Below the pieces are notes generated by a model. The model saw only the letters and a program-made list of their open reading frames with translations. It was not told where the DNA came from and did not search any database. DNA of 64,000 bases, from assembly GCF_003576645.1 (NCBI RefSeq), contig NC_044922.1:25064765-25128764 (forward strand), read 5' to 3'. Position 1 is the stretch's first letter; each line of letters begins with the position of its first letter. Positions 10,803 to 22,900 of this stretch are shown in pieces. A program made the translations under genes and the position numbers. Origin of the DNA: Ipomoea triloba (Eukaryota > Streptophyta > Magnoliopsida > Solanales > Convolvulaceae).

Positions 10803-11826
10803 GTAAGATATTTTATAATGCCAACTAGTATCCACCTACTTCTCTCTTAAATACAAATGGAAATAATGCACCGCTTAGCCACTGCATTGTTTAACACTGA
10901 AGTCATACTTTATAAACAAATAGCTGGCAAGTGGGCTATTCATAGCAATCTCATGACCTTGCATTAGTGTTGATTCGTTGATTCTTAACCTGTGTCACAG
11001 CCAAATGATAAAAGCCTGCATTGGTGTCATTACATCTCTGAAGTTTTCTTATGGTGATTCATTTTGAGTTGGTGCTATCTACTTGGAATTTTACTAGATT
11101 CACTCATTGATCATATAATACTATTATATAGAAGCAGAATTCTCATAGTTTGTTGTAGCCACCATTAGTCGTGTAGTGGTCCTTTTATAACTCACTGAAT
11201 TAGATTAAAGTTATTATAATATGATGCTGCAGTAATGCTTGTAAAATCATCGACAGCTCCTTTCTTTAAAATTTCATCTTACAGCAAGTTTCTGCCTTTC
11301 TCTGAATTCGATTTTTTTTTTCACCTTTCATTTTTTATTTTAATTTCAACTTAGCTTGACACTATTAATTGTTCAGGATAGACAATAAATTACTCTTCTT
11401 AGAAGGCATTCTGAAGCTGCTGTCTGCAAAAAAAAACAGAAATCTAGACATCAGCAACATTGAAAAATTACTGCAGTTTGTGTGTTATTCTGATTGCCTT
11501 AAAATTTAAGTATGTGTTAGTGATATGAGGTTTGACTTTGTGGTTAAAATTTGGGAGTGATCCTCCTTATGTGTAATATATAGTGAATTTTCAAATTATC
11601 CAAAATAATGTACAGAACATCTTGTTATATTGAAAGCTTTTCTTAGTGTCTTACCTCAGACACAGACACTGAATCCTGCAATTTTGCTTCTTGTGAATCT
11701 TAAAATATTATAATATTGTCATTTATGACTTGATGTTGCTGAGATTTGAACAACTTACAAGTTCATGCTACCCAGTTCTGCTCTTATTTTTGGCTTTTAT
11801 TACAATGTACTATTTTTGCTGTACAG
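10803..11826. other. No gene seen
   Basis: This 1-kb AT-rich stretch follows the last AAE-like exon. I searched it by eye for the missing C-terminal exons (for example a frame giving GEVGLFP, RRHGD or GRADDTMNLGG) and found none. Confidence 0.5.
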
Positions 11827-12410
11827 AGCCGACTCTTCCCGATACTCTGCTTCAATGTTTGATTTGGCCTCGAAGATGCTAAGTGAAGACCGGGGTTAAT
11901 TCAGAACTAAGGCCAAGGGGAGCAAATCCCGGTGCTCCTTTTGCTGCCTATAGGTTAGGTCACACCTTCAACTGTCATGTACTTATTTCCCTCATTTAAC
12001 ATTAGCTACTGATTTGTAAACCATCAAGTTTCATTGTTTATTACCTTGGTTGTTTAATTAATGGGAATGCAATTTATGCACAACCAAAGGGATCTTGTAT
12101 TGATCTTTTATGCTAGAGATATCAAACAATGAACTTTATGAAATTCAATGGAAAAATGTTTTTAAAAGCAGTATAATAGTACGGAGAAGGCTATATCTAC
12201 AGATTATGAAGATTTAGGAGTTGAGATATTTAGATGAGTGTGTGTGAACTCTTTATGCAAGTTTCAAATATTCTGCTTTCACTATGAACAAACTGCTTTC
12301 CCTATTCCTCATCATTGCCTTCATAGAAACATACTTCTTTGCAGACATCGCTCTTTTGGTGCCTACAATGGTGATGATGCCTTGGTCATGTTCGTAACTT
12401 GCCATTTCAG
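11827..12410 (+). pseudogene. Two decayed exons of an unidentified gene
   Basis: Segment 11827-11953 follows GTACAG and reads RADSSRYSASMFDLASKMLS in one frame, then LRPRGANPGAPFAAYR in another. It ends at TATAG/GTTAGG. Segment 12345-12410 follows TTTGCAG and, joined in phase, continues RHRSFGAYNGDDALVMFVTC then HFR, ending at TTTCAG/GTATT. The two frames inside the first segment can be reconciled only by supposing missing single bases, so the copy is broken or the sequence has errors. It is not part of the AAE family as far as I can tell, and I cannot name it. Confidence 0.4.
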
Positions 12411-13169
12411 GTATTATCCGTAATCCCTTATTTTAAAGATAGCTTCTTCTGGACCGAACATTTGAGAAAAAGATTGATGATCAGATTCCGTCATATTTCC
12501 TCAGCTAATAGTAGATGGAATATTGGATTCTAGGGGTTGTTTTAGCATACTTGTATAAGAACCTTCTTCAATCAATATCTCTTATTGTGTTGTATCAATG
12601 AGCTGAGCATCATGCATTTCATCTCTCTTTTTGTTCCAAACAGTAAAGTATCAACAACCTTCTGCAGCTCTTGATTTTCAAGTTCAGTGGAGCAAGTGTG
12701 CTGTTATTATTATATATATTGGCATATTATTTGGAGAAGTCTACTTTTATGCAAAAAATGAATGGATGTGACGTTTGATTGGGAAGTTGTGTACTCTACT
12801 ATGATATTCCGTATTTATTATCATACAGAGTATTTGTTTGTTTTATCCGTCCTATTATTGAATTTTAATCCTTTAGTAATCATAAAACACATTAGTCTTT
12901 TTATCTCATACTTTTAAACAATAGAATAAACTATAATAAAGAAAAAAAGATCAGTTTCTATGCATTCAGAAAGGAATTATATATTTACACGTATATATAT
13001 AACAATTTTTGCCAGCAAGTGACTATATATATTACAAAGATGATAATTGAGAGGCTAAATGATGAAGTTTCTATAATTGGAGGACTAAGTCAACTATTTA
13101 ACTATGATTAAGAGACTAAAAACATTATTTTTCTTTTATACACACACATATATATAGGGAAGAGAACAG

Positions 13170-13990
13170 GTGCGAAGGAGCTTTCAAGTAAAAAATTAAA
13201 TGAGATATGAGTCGTTGATCTAATTTAGATCAATTGCCTAGAATAAAGATTTTTTTTTAATTGCTTTTTGGAAGTTGAATTCTTCAAATTGCAAGCCTAA
13301 AGTAAGGAACACTTCTGCTATCGAATAATTAAGTTAATAAGTTAGTTGAAGAAAAGATGGGTCAAATAGTGGTCGCTGAGATTATATTACTAATAATTGT
13401 GTGAATGTCAAATTCAACTATTACACACTGAATTGACAACCAAAAACCTTATTCAGGTTTTAGTCAACTAATTGAAATTAACATTTAAAAGATCAAACAA
13501 AATACACCATAAGATTAAAAGTTATGATCGGTGACAAGCACTTTGTGCTTAAATGACATGTAATGACTCTCCGATATGGGAGGTCATGAAATCGAGTCTC
13601 AGTAGGGGCGGTATTGACTCTTTGTGCTTCAACAGGTTGAGAAAGTATGAATGAACATATACCTATTAAAAAAAGGTTCAAAGTTATGCACCATAAATAC
13701 TCTTTTGAACCTATCTTTTGAGAAGCTAATAAAGTAAATATGCACTTGAAGGGACAAACATATGCACTCGAAAAAGAAAAAATATGTATTCGAAGGAAGA
13801 AAATAATCCAACAATCTTTTCAGAAGCTAATAAAGTAAATATGCACTGAAAAAGACAAAAATACGAACTTATACAAAATTATCAGAATGCATTATATTTT
13901 AAATTTTTTTTTAATCTAGACAGTTCATCTAAATTAAATCAATGGTTGAGATTTAATCTTATTTGTGTGTATATATACACACATATATAT
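13170..13990. repeat. Element with diverged inverted repeats
   Basis: GAGTCGTTGATCTAATTTAG at about 13208-13227 is roughly the reverse complement of CTAAATTAAATCAATGGTTG at about 13930-13949, and both sides are bordered by ATATATA/CACACA tracts. The left arm starts near GAACAGGTGCGAAGGAG, and a similar phrase, GGTTCAGGTGCGAAGAAGG, follows the AT tract at 16605. Precise ends are not clear. Confidence 0.4.
13525..13660 (+). mobile_element. SINE copy, diverged
   Basis: It carries the B-box-like CGAGTCTCAGTAGGGGCGG and the family tail TTGACTCTTTGTGCTTCAAC, then AGGTTGAGAAAGTATGAA, matching the copies at 39725, 44432 (inverted) and 55010. The tRNA-like head is poorly conserved. Confidence 0.6.
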
Positions 13991-14331
13991 ACATACACTA
14001 TTTTTTTTAAAGTCAATTAAACATCACATCTTAATGAAAAATAAAAAATAGAATAGAAAGTGAGAATAGATACGTCATCAGTCCTTTTCTTATAAGCGTG
14101 TTTGCTACTTCGCCCAAAGGGGCAAAGGCTTCCTATTGGCTGCTGGCTGCTGGCTGCATGCTGCTTCAAAGTCTAGTCAACTCCATTTCTTATTCTTTTA
14201 TTATATGAAAATTGTTTACCGTGTCAAAAGGGTGGCCAACAATTTGACTATTCAAATTTGTACCATTCGAATTTCATTTGAAGTGATGTTCTTCTAACCT
14301 GTCAATTCTTTTCTTTTATTCTACTGAATAT

Positions 14332-14555
14332 CATTGTTGCAAAAATCTCCCGCCTAGGCGCCCCTAGACCGATGCGAATCGCTCTCTAGACGTCCGTCCG
14401 CCTAGGTGACTAGTTGCCTAGCGCCTAACTTGACCGATTAGGCTGAGTTGGCGGTTGCCTAGTGCCTAACTCGGCCGGATAGGCCGAGTTGGTGGGCGAG
14501 TTAACTCGTCTAACTAGGCAGAGTTAGTCGAGTTAACTCTGGCGAGTCGTCATTG

Positions 14556-14586
<31 letters not shown>

Positions 14587-14691
14587 CCCACACACATGCA
14601 TTATTTTTTTGTTTTTATAGGTCGTCGCCTAGACCGCTTAGGCGCTAGGCGCTAGTCTACCCCCGACTAGCACCGAGCGCCTGCAACCATG
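14332..14691. mobile_element. hAT-like MITE, GC-rich, with 8-bp target duplication
   Basis: The element starts CATTGTTGCAAAAATCTCC and ends CGCCTGCAACCATG, giving imperfect terminal inverted repeats (CATTGTTGCA / CATGGTTGCA). Flanks are CTGAATAT (14324-14331) and CTAAATAT (14692-14699), matching 7 of 8, the duplication size of hAT elements. The interior is dense in CCTAGGCG/CGCCTAG blocks with an (AT)n tract in the middle. It is the same family as 47896-48362. It has no coding capacity. Confidence 0.75.
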
Positions 14692-15017
14692 CTAAATATA
14701 CTCTTAAATTTTATTTTCTCATTTTTATTCCATAATATGATAAATAAGGATATGAAATTTATTTTTATTATGTGGGCCCGAGAAAAGTGCCTATATCAAA
14801 GATTTGTGAAAGGGAATAAAATTTGAGAGTAAAAAATGAGAATACATATGGTATTTTCCTCCTTTTTTTTTGGTGGTTGATGACCAACTACACGATCTGA
14901 CCTTGTACGAGGCATGTCAAATGTTACATATCCCATCAAGAGTATTTACATGATTTTTGCAGATTTATAAACTGAGTTGGAAGATGGGTAAGATGAGAGA
15001 ATGAAAAATAAATTAGA

Positions 15018-15250
15018 ATTAATACTAGCTGGTGTCTCTTGACTATGGACATTTACTTTATTAGGTTCTCTGTTTAAAATTTTATTAAATTAAACTCCTT
15101 GAGCAGTCAAAAATACTAGCTATGGTCCCTCGACCTATTTAAGTATAGTTTGAGTACTCAAAGGATTTAATTTAGTAAAATTTTAAGCAAGACCTAATGA
15201 AGTACGTAGATGCTAATAATCAAGGGACTCAAATTGGTATTAACTCAATC
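15018..15250. mobile_element. Fold-back MITE, Mutator-like type
   Basis: The left arm TTAATACTAGCTGGTGTCTC followed by TTGACTATGG pairs approximately with the right arm ending AATCAAGGGACTCAAATTGG then TATTAA. The inner parts AATTTTATTAAATTAAACTC and GGATTTAATTTAGTAAAATT are also complementary. Exact ends are uncertain. Confidence 0.55.
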
Positions 15251-15294
15251 AATTACTAAAATACTCCGTATGTGATTTTTTTGAAACACATCAC

Positions 15295-15348
<54 letters not shown>

Positions 15349-16371
15349 ACAAGGGTACGTTAAGTTCAACCAGCAAGCGCGTAAAACACTTTAATTTTCT
15401 TTTAAAACTTTTCATATTTCTTTGTTCTTTTTTTCTTTTTTCATTTTTTCCTCTCTCTATTTAACTTACATGATTTCTTAAAATTTGTGAAAAAAACATG
15501 ACTCTAGGGGATGTTCTTAGAATGAAAGAGTAGCATCTTTCTAGCTTTAGGATGTGATCGATTACTATGGCTACCTAACTAATAACTAGCTTTTTGATTT
15601 ACTTTTTGTCTTATCTGATATGGTCTTGCCATAGTTCATTACTCTTTATCTCATCTTTGACTTCCTTGCATGGTTGATCACTCACTATACTATTTGTGTC
15701 AAGACAATTTACACCAACAATTAGAATAAAATAATATTTCAACTAGTCAAATTTAGCATCGATATGAATAAACAATATTTAGGATGTGTGAAGTTTGAGT
15801 TGACCTAGTAGCCACCTTTACTTGTGGGGTAATACACTTGAAACTACCCTATGCATGCATGTTATATATTCTTAATTCACATGTGAGAGTAGTCATTCTT
15901 CTTTTGTTTAGGAAATTAATAAGGTTATTTACATATGCAAGGGCGGTCCCTCCCACTAAAAAATGTTCAATGCACATCTACTAAAAATACACAATGTAAA
16001 ATACTAGCTACTTTTTATCATATTGGACTTTTAGGTTTTATTTTTAATTTATATCATTATGATGATGCATAATTGGAATTCTAAATTTTATACACATAGG
16101 TTATTATAAAAATATAACATTTTTCAATGCATTTTAGTATTGAATTGAAATTAGTAGGAAATATATATATTTTTGTTTATAATTATAGAATTAAATTAGT
16201 TAATAACTTGAGATACCTATGTTTTAATTAATAAGAAGTGATAGAAAATTGGTTGTATCTACTTTAGTGTTGAAATTACTAAGATATATGTGTTATATTG
16301 TTATCTCAAAACCTAAAACTTGCATAAATAATAATATTAGAGTAAAAAAAATTCTACTAATATAATAAGAG

Positions 16372-16565
16372 TCAATAAATTTAGATCTATAACGTGAACT
16401 AAAAAATGTTGGTCCACATGTTTGTTGAAATGAATGGTTCATATTATTTTGATTGGTTCATATATATATATATATATATATTTCAATAAATTTAGATCTA
16501 TAACATGAGCTAAAAAAATGTTGGTCCACATGTTTGTTGAAATGAATAGTTCATATTATTTTGAT

Positions 16566-16605
<40 letters not shown>
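16372..16605. repeat. 111-bp tandem duplication ending in an (AT)n tract
   Basis: TCAATAAATTTAGATCTATA begins both units (16372 and 16483). They share nearly all bases, including TGTTGGTCCACATGTTTGTT, and each runs into an (AT)n tract. Confidence 0.85.
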
Positions 16606-16606
<1 letters not shown>

Positions 16607-16910
16607 TTCAGGTGCGAAGAAGGCCGCAGGTGAGAAATGAGAATGAATCTCAACCCTAGATCAAAAAAATTGCCACCTATGCACTTTAACAATGTGTTAT
16701 GGAAGGCACAACAATGTGCTCTGAAATACAAAAAATGCGCGCTGGAGACACAGATATGTGAAACAATTATTCAAAAAATTAAATTTAATATAGGATTTTC
16801 AACACAAATCATAAACGGCCATAAATAATAAAGAAGCAAAAAATATTCAACTCAAATTAGTAATTAGTGATCAAGATTAATTGATCTTTTAAAAAAAGTT
16901 TGCGCCTCAG

Positions 16911-17008
16911 CAGCTATGTACGAGCTCTGGCGGCTAGGTACGAGCCCTGACGGCTAGGCACGTCCCGTGGCGGCTAAGACGTGGGTTATAGCGACTAGGT
17001 ACGTGACA
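16911..17008. repeat. GC-rich minisatellite, about 20-21 bp x 5, degenerate
   Basis: Successive units are variants of CGGCTAGGTACGAGCCCTGA (GCAGCTATGTACGAGCTCTG, CGGCTAGGCACGTCCCGTGG and so on). It sits in otherwise AT-rich DNA. The units are contiguous, without spacers. Confidence 0.7.
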
Positions 17009-18069
17009 TCTGCAATGGGTACGCCTAGGGCGTAGGGGTGGGGTGCACATGGACACGTGGGTGGATGAGGGGTTTGTACGCGGGAGGCTATACACATGGT
17101 TGGTACAGAGTAGTCTCCCAACAATAAAAAAAGATAGATCCATAGTTTGTTTAAGACATCAATTCAAGACATGAAAACTACTCTGGTGGGGTGGTCCAAG
17201 TCTCATCCATTTCATTGAAGGGTCAAGGGTCAATTTCCAATTAAAATGTTGTTTATCATTTATTATTTATTAGTCTCTTTTCTATTAGTTATTATTCATT
17301 AGCCCCGTCCTTTATATATATTGTTTATTTAGCCCACGATTTTATGTATATCGTTCATTAGCCCGCTTGTTTTTGGGTTGTCATCTCAGTCTCTTGGGCC
17401 TGTATTCTTGGGTTCTTGTACACGTTTCGTTGGGTCTCATGCCCCATTTAATAATATCGTTATTTCCAATTTTATTTTATATTACTATACTCGGTTTATG
17501 GTGGACCCGATCCCTATAAAATCATCAAGAATAAATGTGAAAAGAACAAACATCACTTGTAAATATTATCAATATAATTATAATTTTAAACTAATGCTAG
17601 TAATAATATAATTAAGTAGTAATAATATAATTAAGACTTAAACACAAAGAATTCATTATTTCTAATTCTGTGTTGAAATCTTAATTTTGTTATTTTCAAA
17701 AAAAGAATCTTGATTTTGTTACTAGCATTAACTTAATTATGGTAATTATACTATTTGCAAATGATAATTATTCTTTTCGCATTTATTATTTTGATTTTTT
17801 TTGAGGAAATTATTATTTTGATTTATTTATACATATAAATAATAATTTGTTGGAAAAAGAAAGCGATTTGAAATATTTATTGTTACCTTATATTTAAGGG
17901 TTCAAAACCCCATTTAATAAAAAGAGGGGGGAAATCAATATTTTCAAAATAATTAAAAGGGCTAAATATATAAATAATTCAGGAGAAAAAATCACTATAA
18001 ACATAAAATTAAAAGGAAAAGATGTCATTTTTCCCTTGATTAAAAAATATCAATGTACATATAATGTTA

Positions 18070-18130
18070 TTGCATCCGAGTTACTATTCCAAATGAGTAG
18101 TCATAAGTTCGAACTCATATTGTAAAGTTT
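18070..18130 (+). mobile_element. Possible SINE relic
   Basis: GCATCCGAGTTACTATTCC followed by GTCATAAGTTCGAACTCAT has a B-box-like element (AGTTCGAACTC) at the spacing seen in the SINE copies, but neither head nor tail is clear. Confidence 0.3.
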
Positions 18131-18146
18131 AAATTCTTTGGATGAA

Positions 18147-18370
18147 AAATATTTAAAAGCATCCTTATCAATAGAGATATTTTGCGGTTTTTTAGGAGTT
18201 TTTGTAAGTGTGATTATGAAAGAGAAAATAGTAGGGGATGAAAAAAAAAACAAAACAATTAGAATTAACAAAAAAAAAAAAAGTAAATGCTTGTCAGGCG
18301 CACTTGACGCGCCCGCTGGGCACAATGGTGGCAGCCACGTAGCTTGGCGCGACTGCCATTGAATTTTGTG
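18147..18370. mobile_element. MITE, inverted relative of the copy at 34435-34790
   Basis: AAAGCATCCTTATCAATAGA, then TTGCGGTTTTTTAGGAGTTT and GTGTGATTATGAAAGAGAAA match the reverse complement of 34670-34790. The right part includes a GC-rich patch (GGCGCACTTGACGCGCCC) comparable to CGCGCCCAGCCGGGCAC in the other copy. Confidence 0.6.
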
Positions 18371-18783
18371 CATTAATATCACTGTTCCAATAACCCTCTT
18401 TTGCAGGAGAACCCAATCCCTCTCTCTCATCTATCCTCTCACCTCCACTTCATCATGCACTGTTCCAATATCTCCAAATAAACCATTGATATGATTGCTC
18501 TAAGAAAGTATAAAATATATACCAACTTATACCGTGAAGAATTATGAAATAATTAAAAAAAAAAAATGAATGTGGAATGAAATTAGGCGTTAAATGGGAA
18601 AACGTGTTGTTTAGCAAGAGTAGTTGAGACGTCATCGTCCAAGTCAAGGTTGACTTGTTTGAGTCTTTGTGTCTTTGTGGTACCAATTCAATATAACATC
18701 TTCCTTAAATGAATCCTTCTCGATTATCCCAACACATAACAAACACAGGCTCAGGCTAAAAGCTTTGTAGTGATCAGAGGTAT

Positions 18784-18945
18784 ATGGGAAAGATGATTTG
18801 CACGGAGCTGTGCGGAGGCAACGGTGGTGGTATTGATTTCACGCCGCTCCTTATTAGTCTTATTATTGCACTTACACTATTCGCCATTTGCTTTCCACCG
18901 CGCCGGAGATATGTGGCCGTGAATCCCAGGTACATGCGCTGGTAG
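18784..18945 (+). CDS. Small single-span membrane protein, 53 aa, unrecognised
   Basis: ATG at 18784 opens 53 codons ending at TAG (18943-18945). The N-terminus contains Cys6 and Cys10 and a Gly-rich stretch (GGNGGG). It is followed by one strongly hydrophobic segment of about 16-18 residues (LLISLIIALTLFAICF, 22-37) and a basic tail with PPRRRYVAVNPRYMRW. The positive residues after the hydrophobic stretch suggest a C-terminus facing the cytosol. Base composition here is richer in GC than its surroundings, and codon usage looks coding. The frame has no intron. I do not recognise the family; a chance frame remains possible because it is so short. Confidence 0.55.
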   Translation: MGKMICTELCGGNGGGIDFTPLLISLIIALTLFAICFPPRRRYVAVNPRYMRW

Positions 18946-19974
18946 CATATCTACTATAGCAGCAGTAACATCATCCCCCAGTCCACTATGTTCTATTTTT
19001 GGTTGAATTGTTTTCTATTCTGTTACTAGTATATGCTAGCTATTATGTATTTTTCAATATGAGATCGATGATATGATGTTCGGTTAGCACACCTATTATC
19101 AATATATACTTGTATTTTTTAAGACAAAGCAGTGACAATCACAGCTTCCACCACTATTTACTATGGAGTATCACTTTCTTCTTCTTCTTCGTTATACATT
19201 TGAATGCTCGCACGGATTTAGCTTGCTTGAAACTCAGCAACAACAGTGTGGAGATGTACACCGACATTTGACACTATTTGCTAACTAAGTTACGGTGATT
19301 TACATCCTTCCAAATGGCAAATTATTCTGTGGACTTGTATCTATCTTGCAAAGTGGATCCATACACAATTTACTTTTTAAAAATTTACAATTTGTATACT
19401 ACGAACACACAATGTTAACATCCTTTCAAATATTGCGTCAATTCAAATACTAAAAATACACAATTTAATCTTTTAAAAAAAAAATTGAAAAGATTCTTTA
19501 TAAATTTAATATTATTGCTATGTGTTTTGACTTAGAAACACAATTTACATTTTAAAAATTCACAATTCCAATACTTAAAATACACAATTCAATGTGGTTT
19601 AGCGGTTTAGGATAATAATCCACCTTGCAAGGTGAACTCTGATCTATGGTATAACAACTGCTCCCAAATACTGTCAGCGGGGGTGTTGGGGGCATACTCA
19701 AATTGAGCTTAATTAGTGATAATAAATTAATCAAATTCAAGTATCCGTAAAGACAAATCTTAATAGCTCACCTTTTTCCAAAAAAAAATAATAAATAATA
19801 GCTCACCAGTACAGGGGTGGATAGTTTTTTTATGGCAACACTCACTATCTGTGGTACACTGGTACTGTGATCACAACAACATTTAGAGAGATTGCAAGCA
19901 AGCCAATCAACAGCAACTTTCTTCAAGTATCCCATAAGTAGTACAAAAATAGAATAAACATAAAGACAAGGACC
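18946..19974. other. No gene seen
   Basis: AT-rich DNA between the small membrane-protein frame and the FYV7-like gene. 19610-19650 contains TCCACCTTGCAAGGTGAAC, a short near-palindrome also present in the nested MITE at 25108-25413. Confidence 0.5.
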
Positions 19975-22900
19975 CTAGCTATTTGAACCTTGAAGTGTTT
20001 GCAAAAGATGCTCGATTCTGTACTTCATCACAGGTTGACCCGACTTCGTTTTCTTAAACATTTTCTGTCTTAATTCTTTCCGCCGCACTTCAGCCCTCTG
20101 TCTTTCTTCCTTCTTTGCCTCAATAATGGCCTCCCTTTCCATCCTTGCCTTCTCTTCCTCTTCACGCCTTTTCATGTACAGTTCATTCAGATTATGGGGT
20201 TTATTCCTTTTACTTTTCCCTTTTCTATCTGCATTATCAGCTTCTCCGGGTTCAGTTTGTTTCTGAAAATGGCAGTAGAAATATGTAAATAACCTTAATT
20301 CCTAGTTTTGGGTTTTAAAAAATAGTAAATAAATGAAGAGAATAATATACAATGGGAAGAAATTGAACTAGACTATGAGAATGAAGTAAAACCAAAAATA
20401 TAATCTCCTATATTTTACTGATACAAAGGGAAGGGTAGGATGGAAGAAGACTAGAGAAAAGACATTTTAGCATCAAACTAAAGACAAAAAAGGAAGACTC
20501 AGAATACTGAAACAAATGGAATTGGGAAGAACAAGCAAAAGTGCATTAATAGCTCTACTGCAGCTTCCAGTGTTCTATTTCAAAGGAATTCCTAGCAGAC
20601 ACAATAATTCAAATGCAGATCTATGGTTATGAATTAACTAAATCAAAGTAGATTTTCAAATAAAGAGCAAGCACATGACAAATACATAAATAAGAAACTG
20701 GTTGTTAACAAACCTCTGGAGCTCTTTTAGCAACAGAAGAATCACCATGCTCCCCTTGTTGCTTTACCATCCTCTTATATTTCTTCACAAATTTAGCATT
20801 CTTATAGAACTCCTTTTGCTTCTCTGTCAGTGGAAAACAGTAACAACACTCATTAGGCAGCAAGAGATTGATAGGAGAAAAGATACAGGATGGATTTGAA
20901 CCAAGAAATTTAAGAAATTCTGTTATTATGAAGTAAAACACGAAGAAAAGAAAACAAGGTGTCTTGTAACATGCTGGAGTTGTGACTCATGAAAAACATG
21001 GCGTACTCTAGTTGTGGGTGGCAGCACGAGTTTGTAAGCAATTACATTTAATTTTTGCACAATTCTAAAAGGACCATTATACAACGGGAGCTAGCATCGG
21101 GTTGATACAATGCTGGACCATTGAGTGGCAATGAGGCTGGAGCTTACGCAAGACATTATTACCCTTGGCAAACTCTAAGTCACACCTTTTGGCTTGGGCC
21201 ACCTTGGCCCTATGATGTTGAGCTCAATCTATATTGAACCAGAGTAGCTTGGCAAAAAAGGTTGGCAAGAGCCTTGGTGGTGAATGGACAACATAGACCT
21301 ATGCTTGGTATTCATTATCAAATTCGACTTGATGAAGAACAATCGGTTGTTCAACAAGAGGGGTGGAGACATCACTACTGAATTTTTCCATGAGTTCCAC
21401 ATTAAAGTTCAATGTTGGGGTTAGTTGTTGGCACGGCACATGGAATGTTGGTCCTTCCTTACTAAAAAACGCTGTTGTTGCCTTCAATTCTTCACGTGTT
21501 TGTTGGATAGCAAAGGAATGTTCTTCTTGAGCAAGACAGACACTTGGACCAATCCCATTGATGTTAGGGACTTCAATCCTCGTGGTAGTAAATTGGTGGC
21601 CATCTATGGTAGTCAAATAGTGAGGTGATTCAGTGGTGCTGGCTTTTTCTACAGGGGATTCAATCTTTAACCCAACCTTGGTGGCAATACCAGATACGTC
21701 ATGCCCTTGCTTTGCAGCCACACAAGGTAACCATCTTGGTTAGTTTAGCAATGGATTCCTCCAACCTGGTGAATCCCTTATCCATTTCGATGCGCAAAGT
21801 ACCCTAACTTGCATTGTAGTCCTTCTGGCTCTTCTCCAAAGCTTCAATTTGCGCCTCCATTCGTGTCATTCTCGGAGCAAATGGCAGATCAGTCCAATTG
21901 ATAGGAGTGAAGAGACAAGGTAGATTTGAACCAAGAAATTCTAAATTATGAAGTAAAACACAAAGAAAAGAAAACAAGGAATTCTAAGAATACCCCTCTA
22001 GCAAGAATAAATTCCTCCCACAACTACTTAGAGCTAATTGTTCCAATTCCACTCAATGCCCTCTCTTCTAAGAGATGGTCCCAATTTATAATCTATTACG
22101 GAGTATTATATGTAAAGTAAGGAAGGAGCATCAATTATTGATTTCATAATCAGTCAATCCCTAATTACATACTCCATAAAATAAACAATGAATTACATAA
22201 TTAGTGAATCCTGATTATATGCTTCCTTGAATTCTGACATTTGAATAATTATTTGATTACTTTCAAAACTCATGTATTCTCACTCCTTCAATGTACATCG
22301 AAATTGAAGCAGATGTTAACAATAATGGCTCAACATATGAAGATCCAGATAAAGAAGACAATAGACGAAAGGTAAACACTTTTCTCAAGTTTTGAATCTT
22401 CAATTGTTAGAATATAGAAAAAGAGCAGTTGAAGAAGAAAAGAAATACATCCTACTCAGAAACATACAGCCTTACAAATTTACAAAATTCCTTTTGCTAG
22501 CATTTACCATTGCATAACTCTTATAGACAATGGAATGCAATGAAATCATTTTCAGCCTGCTGTTTATTTTAGGTTTCAATCATTGGGTTCATAATATGAG
22601 ATGTTACCAAATAACCAAAATGCTCATTGAACTCAAAGATTGCTCACTTAGGTTCTGTATACTTAACCCTAAATCAAAAAATTTGAATAATGAGTTATAA
22701 CATCAGTTTTAAACAGATTTTAAATCAAGCTCAACTCTATCTTACAAGAGGCTCGAGAGAACTTGGCATGCTAATATCTGTCAAGTCCTTATATTATACT
22801 CTGAAATCTAAAGGAACAACAGAAGAGCATATGCGAGCTTTTGTTAAAATTCAACTAATTTATATGCTAAAAATATGAAAATAAAGCAAGCATGGCAAAG

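Larger units (their letters stand above)
12411..18783. other. Gene-free, repeat-rich intergenic region
   Basis: No convincing coding sequence is seen over more than 6 kb. It contains several transposon-derived repeats listed separately, (AT)n tracts at about 14561-14586, 15297-15343, 16460-16482 and 16570-16605, and otherwise AT-rich unique-looking DNA. Confidence 0.6.

Noticed and set aside
16911..17008. CRISPR-like array
   Set aside because: Units are contiguous and degenerate with no unique spacers, and the DNA is clearly from a plant nucleus.
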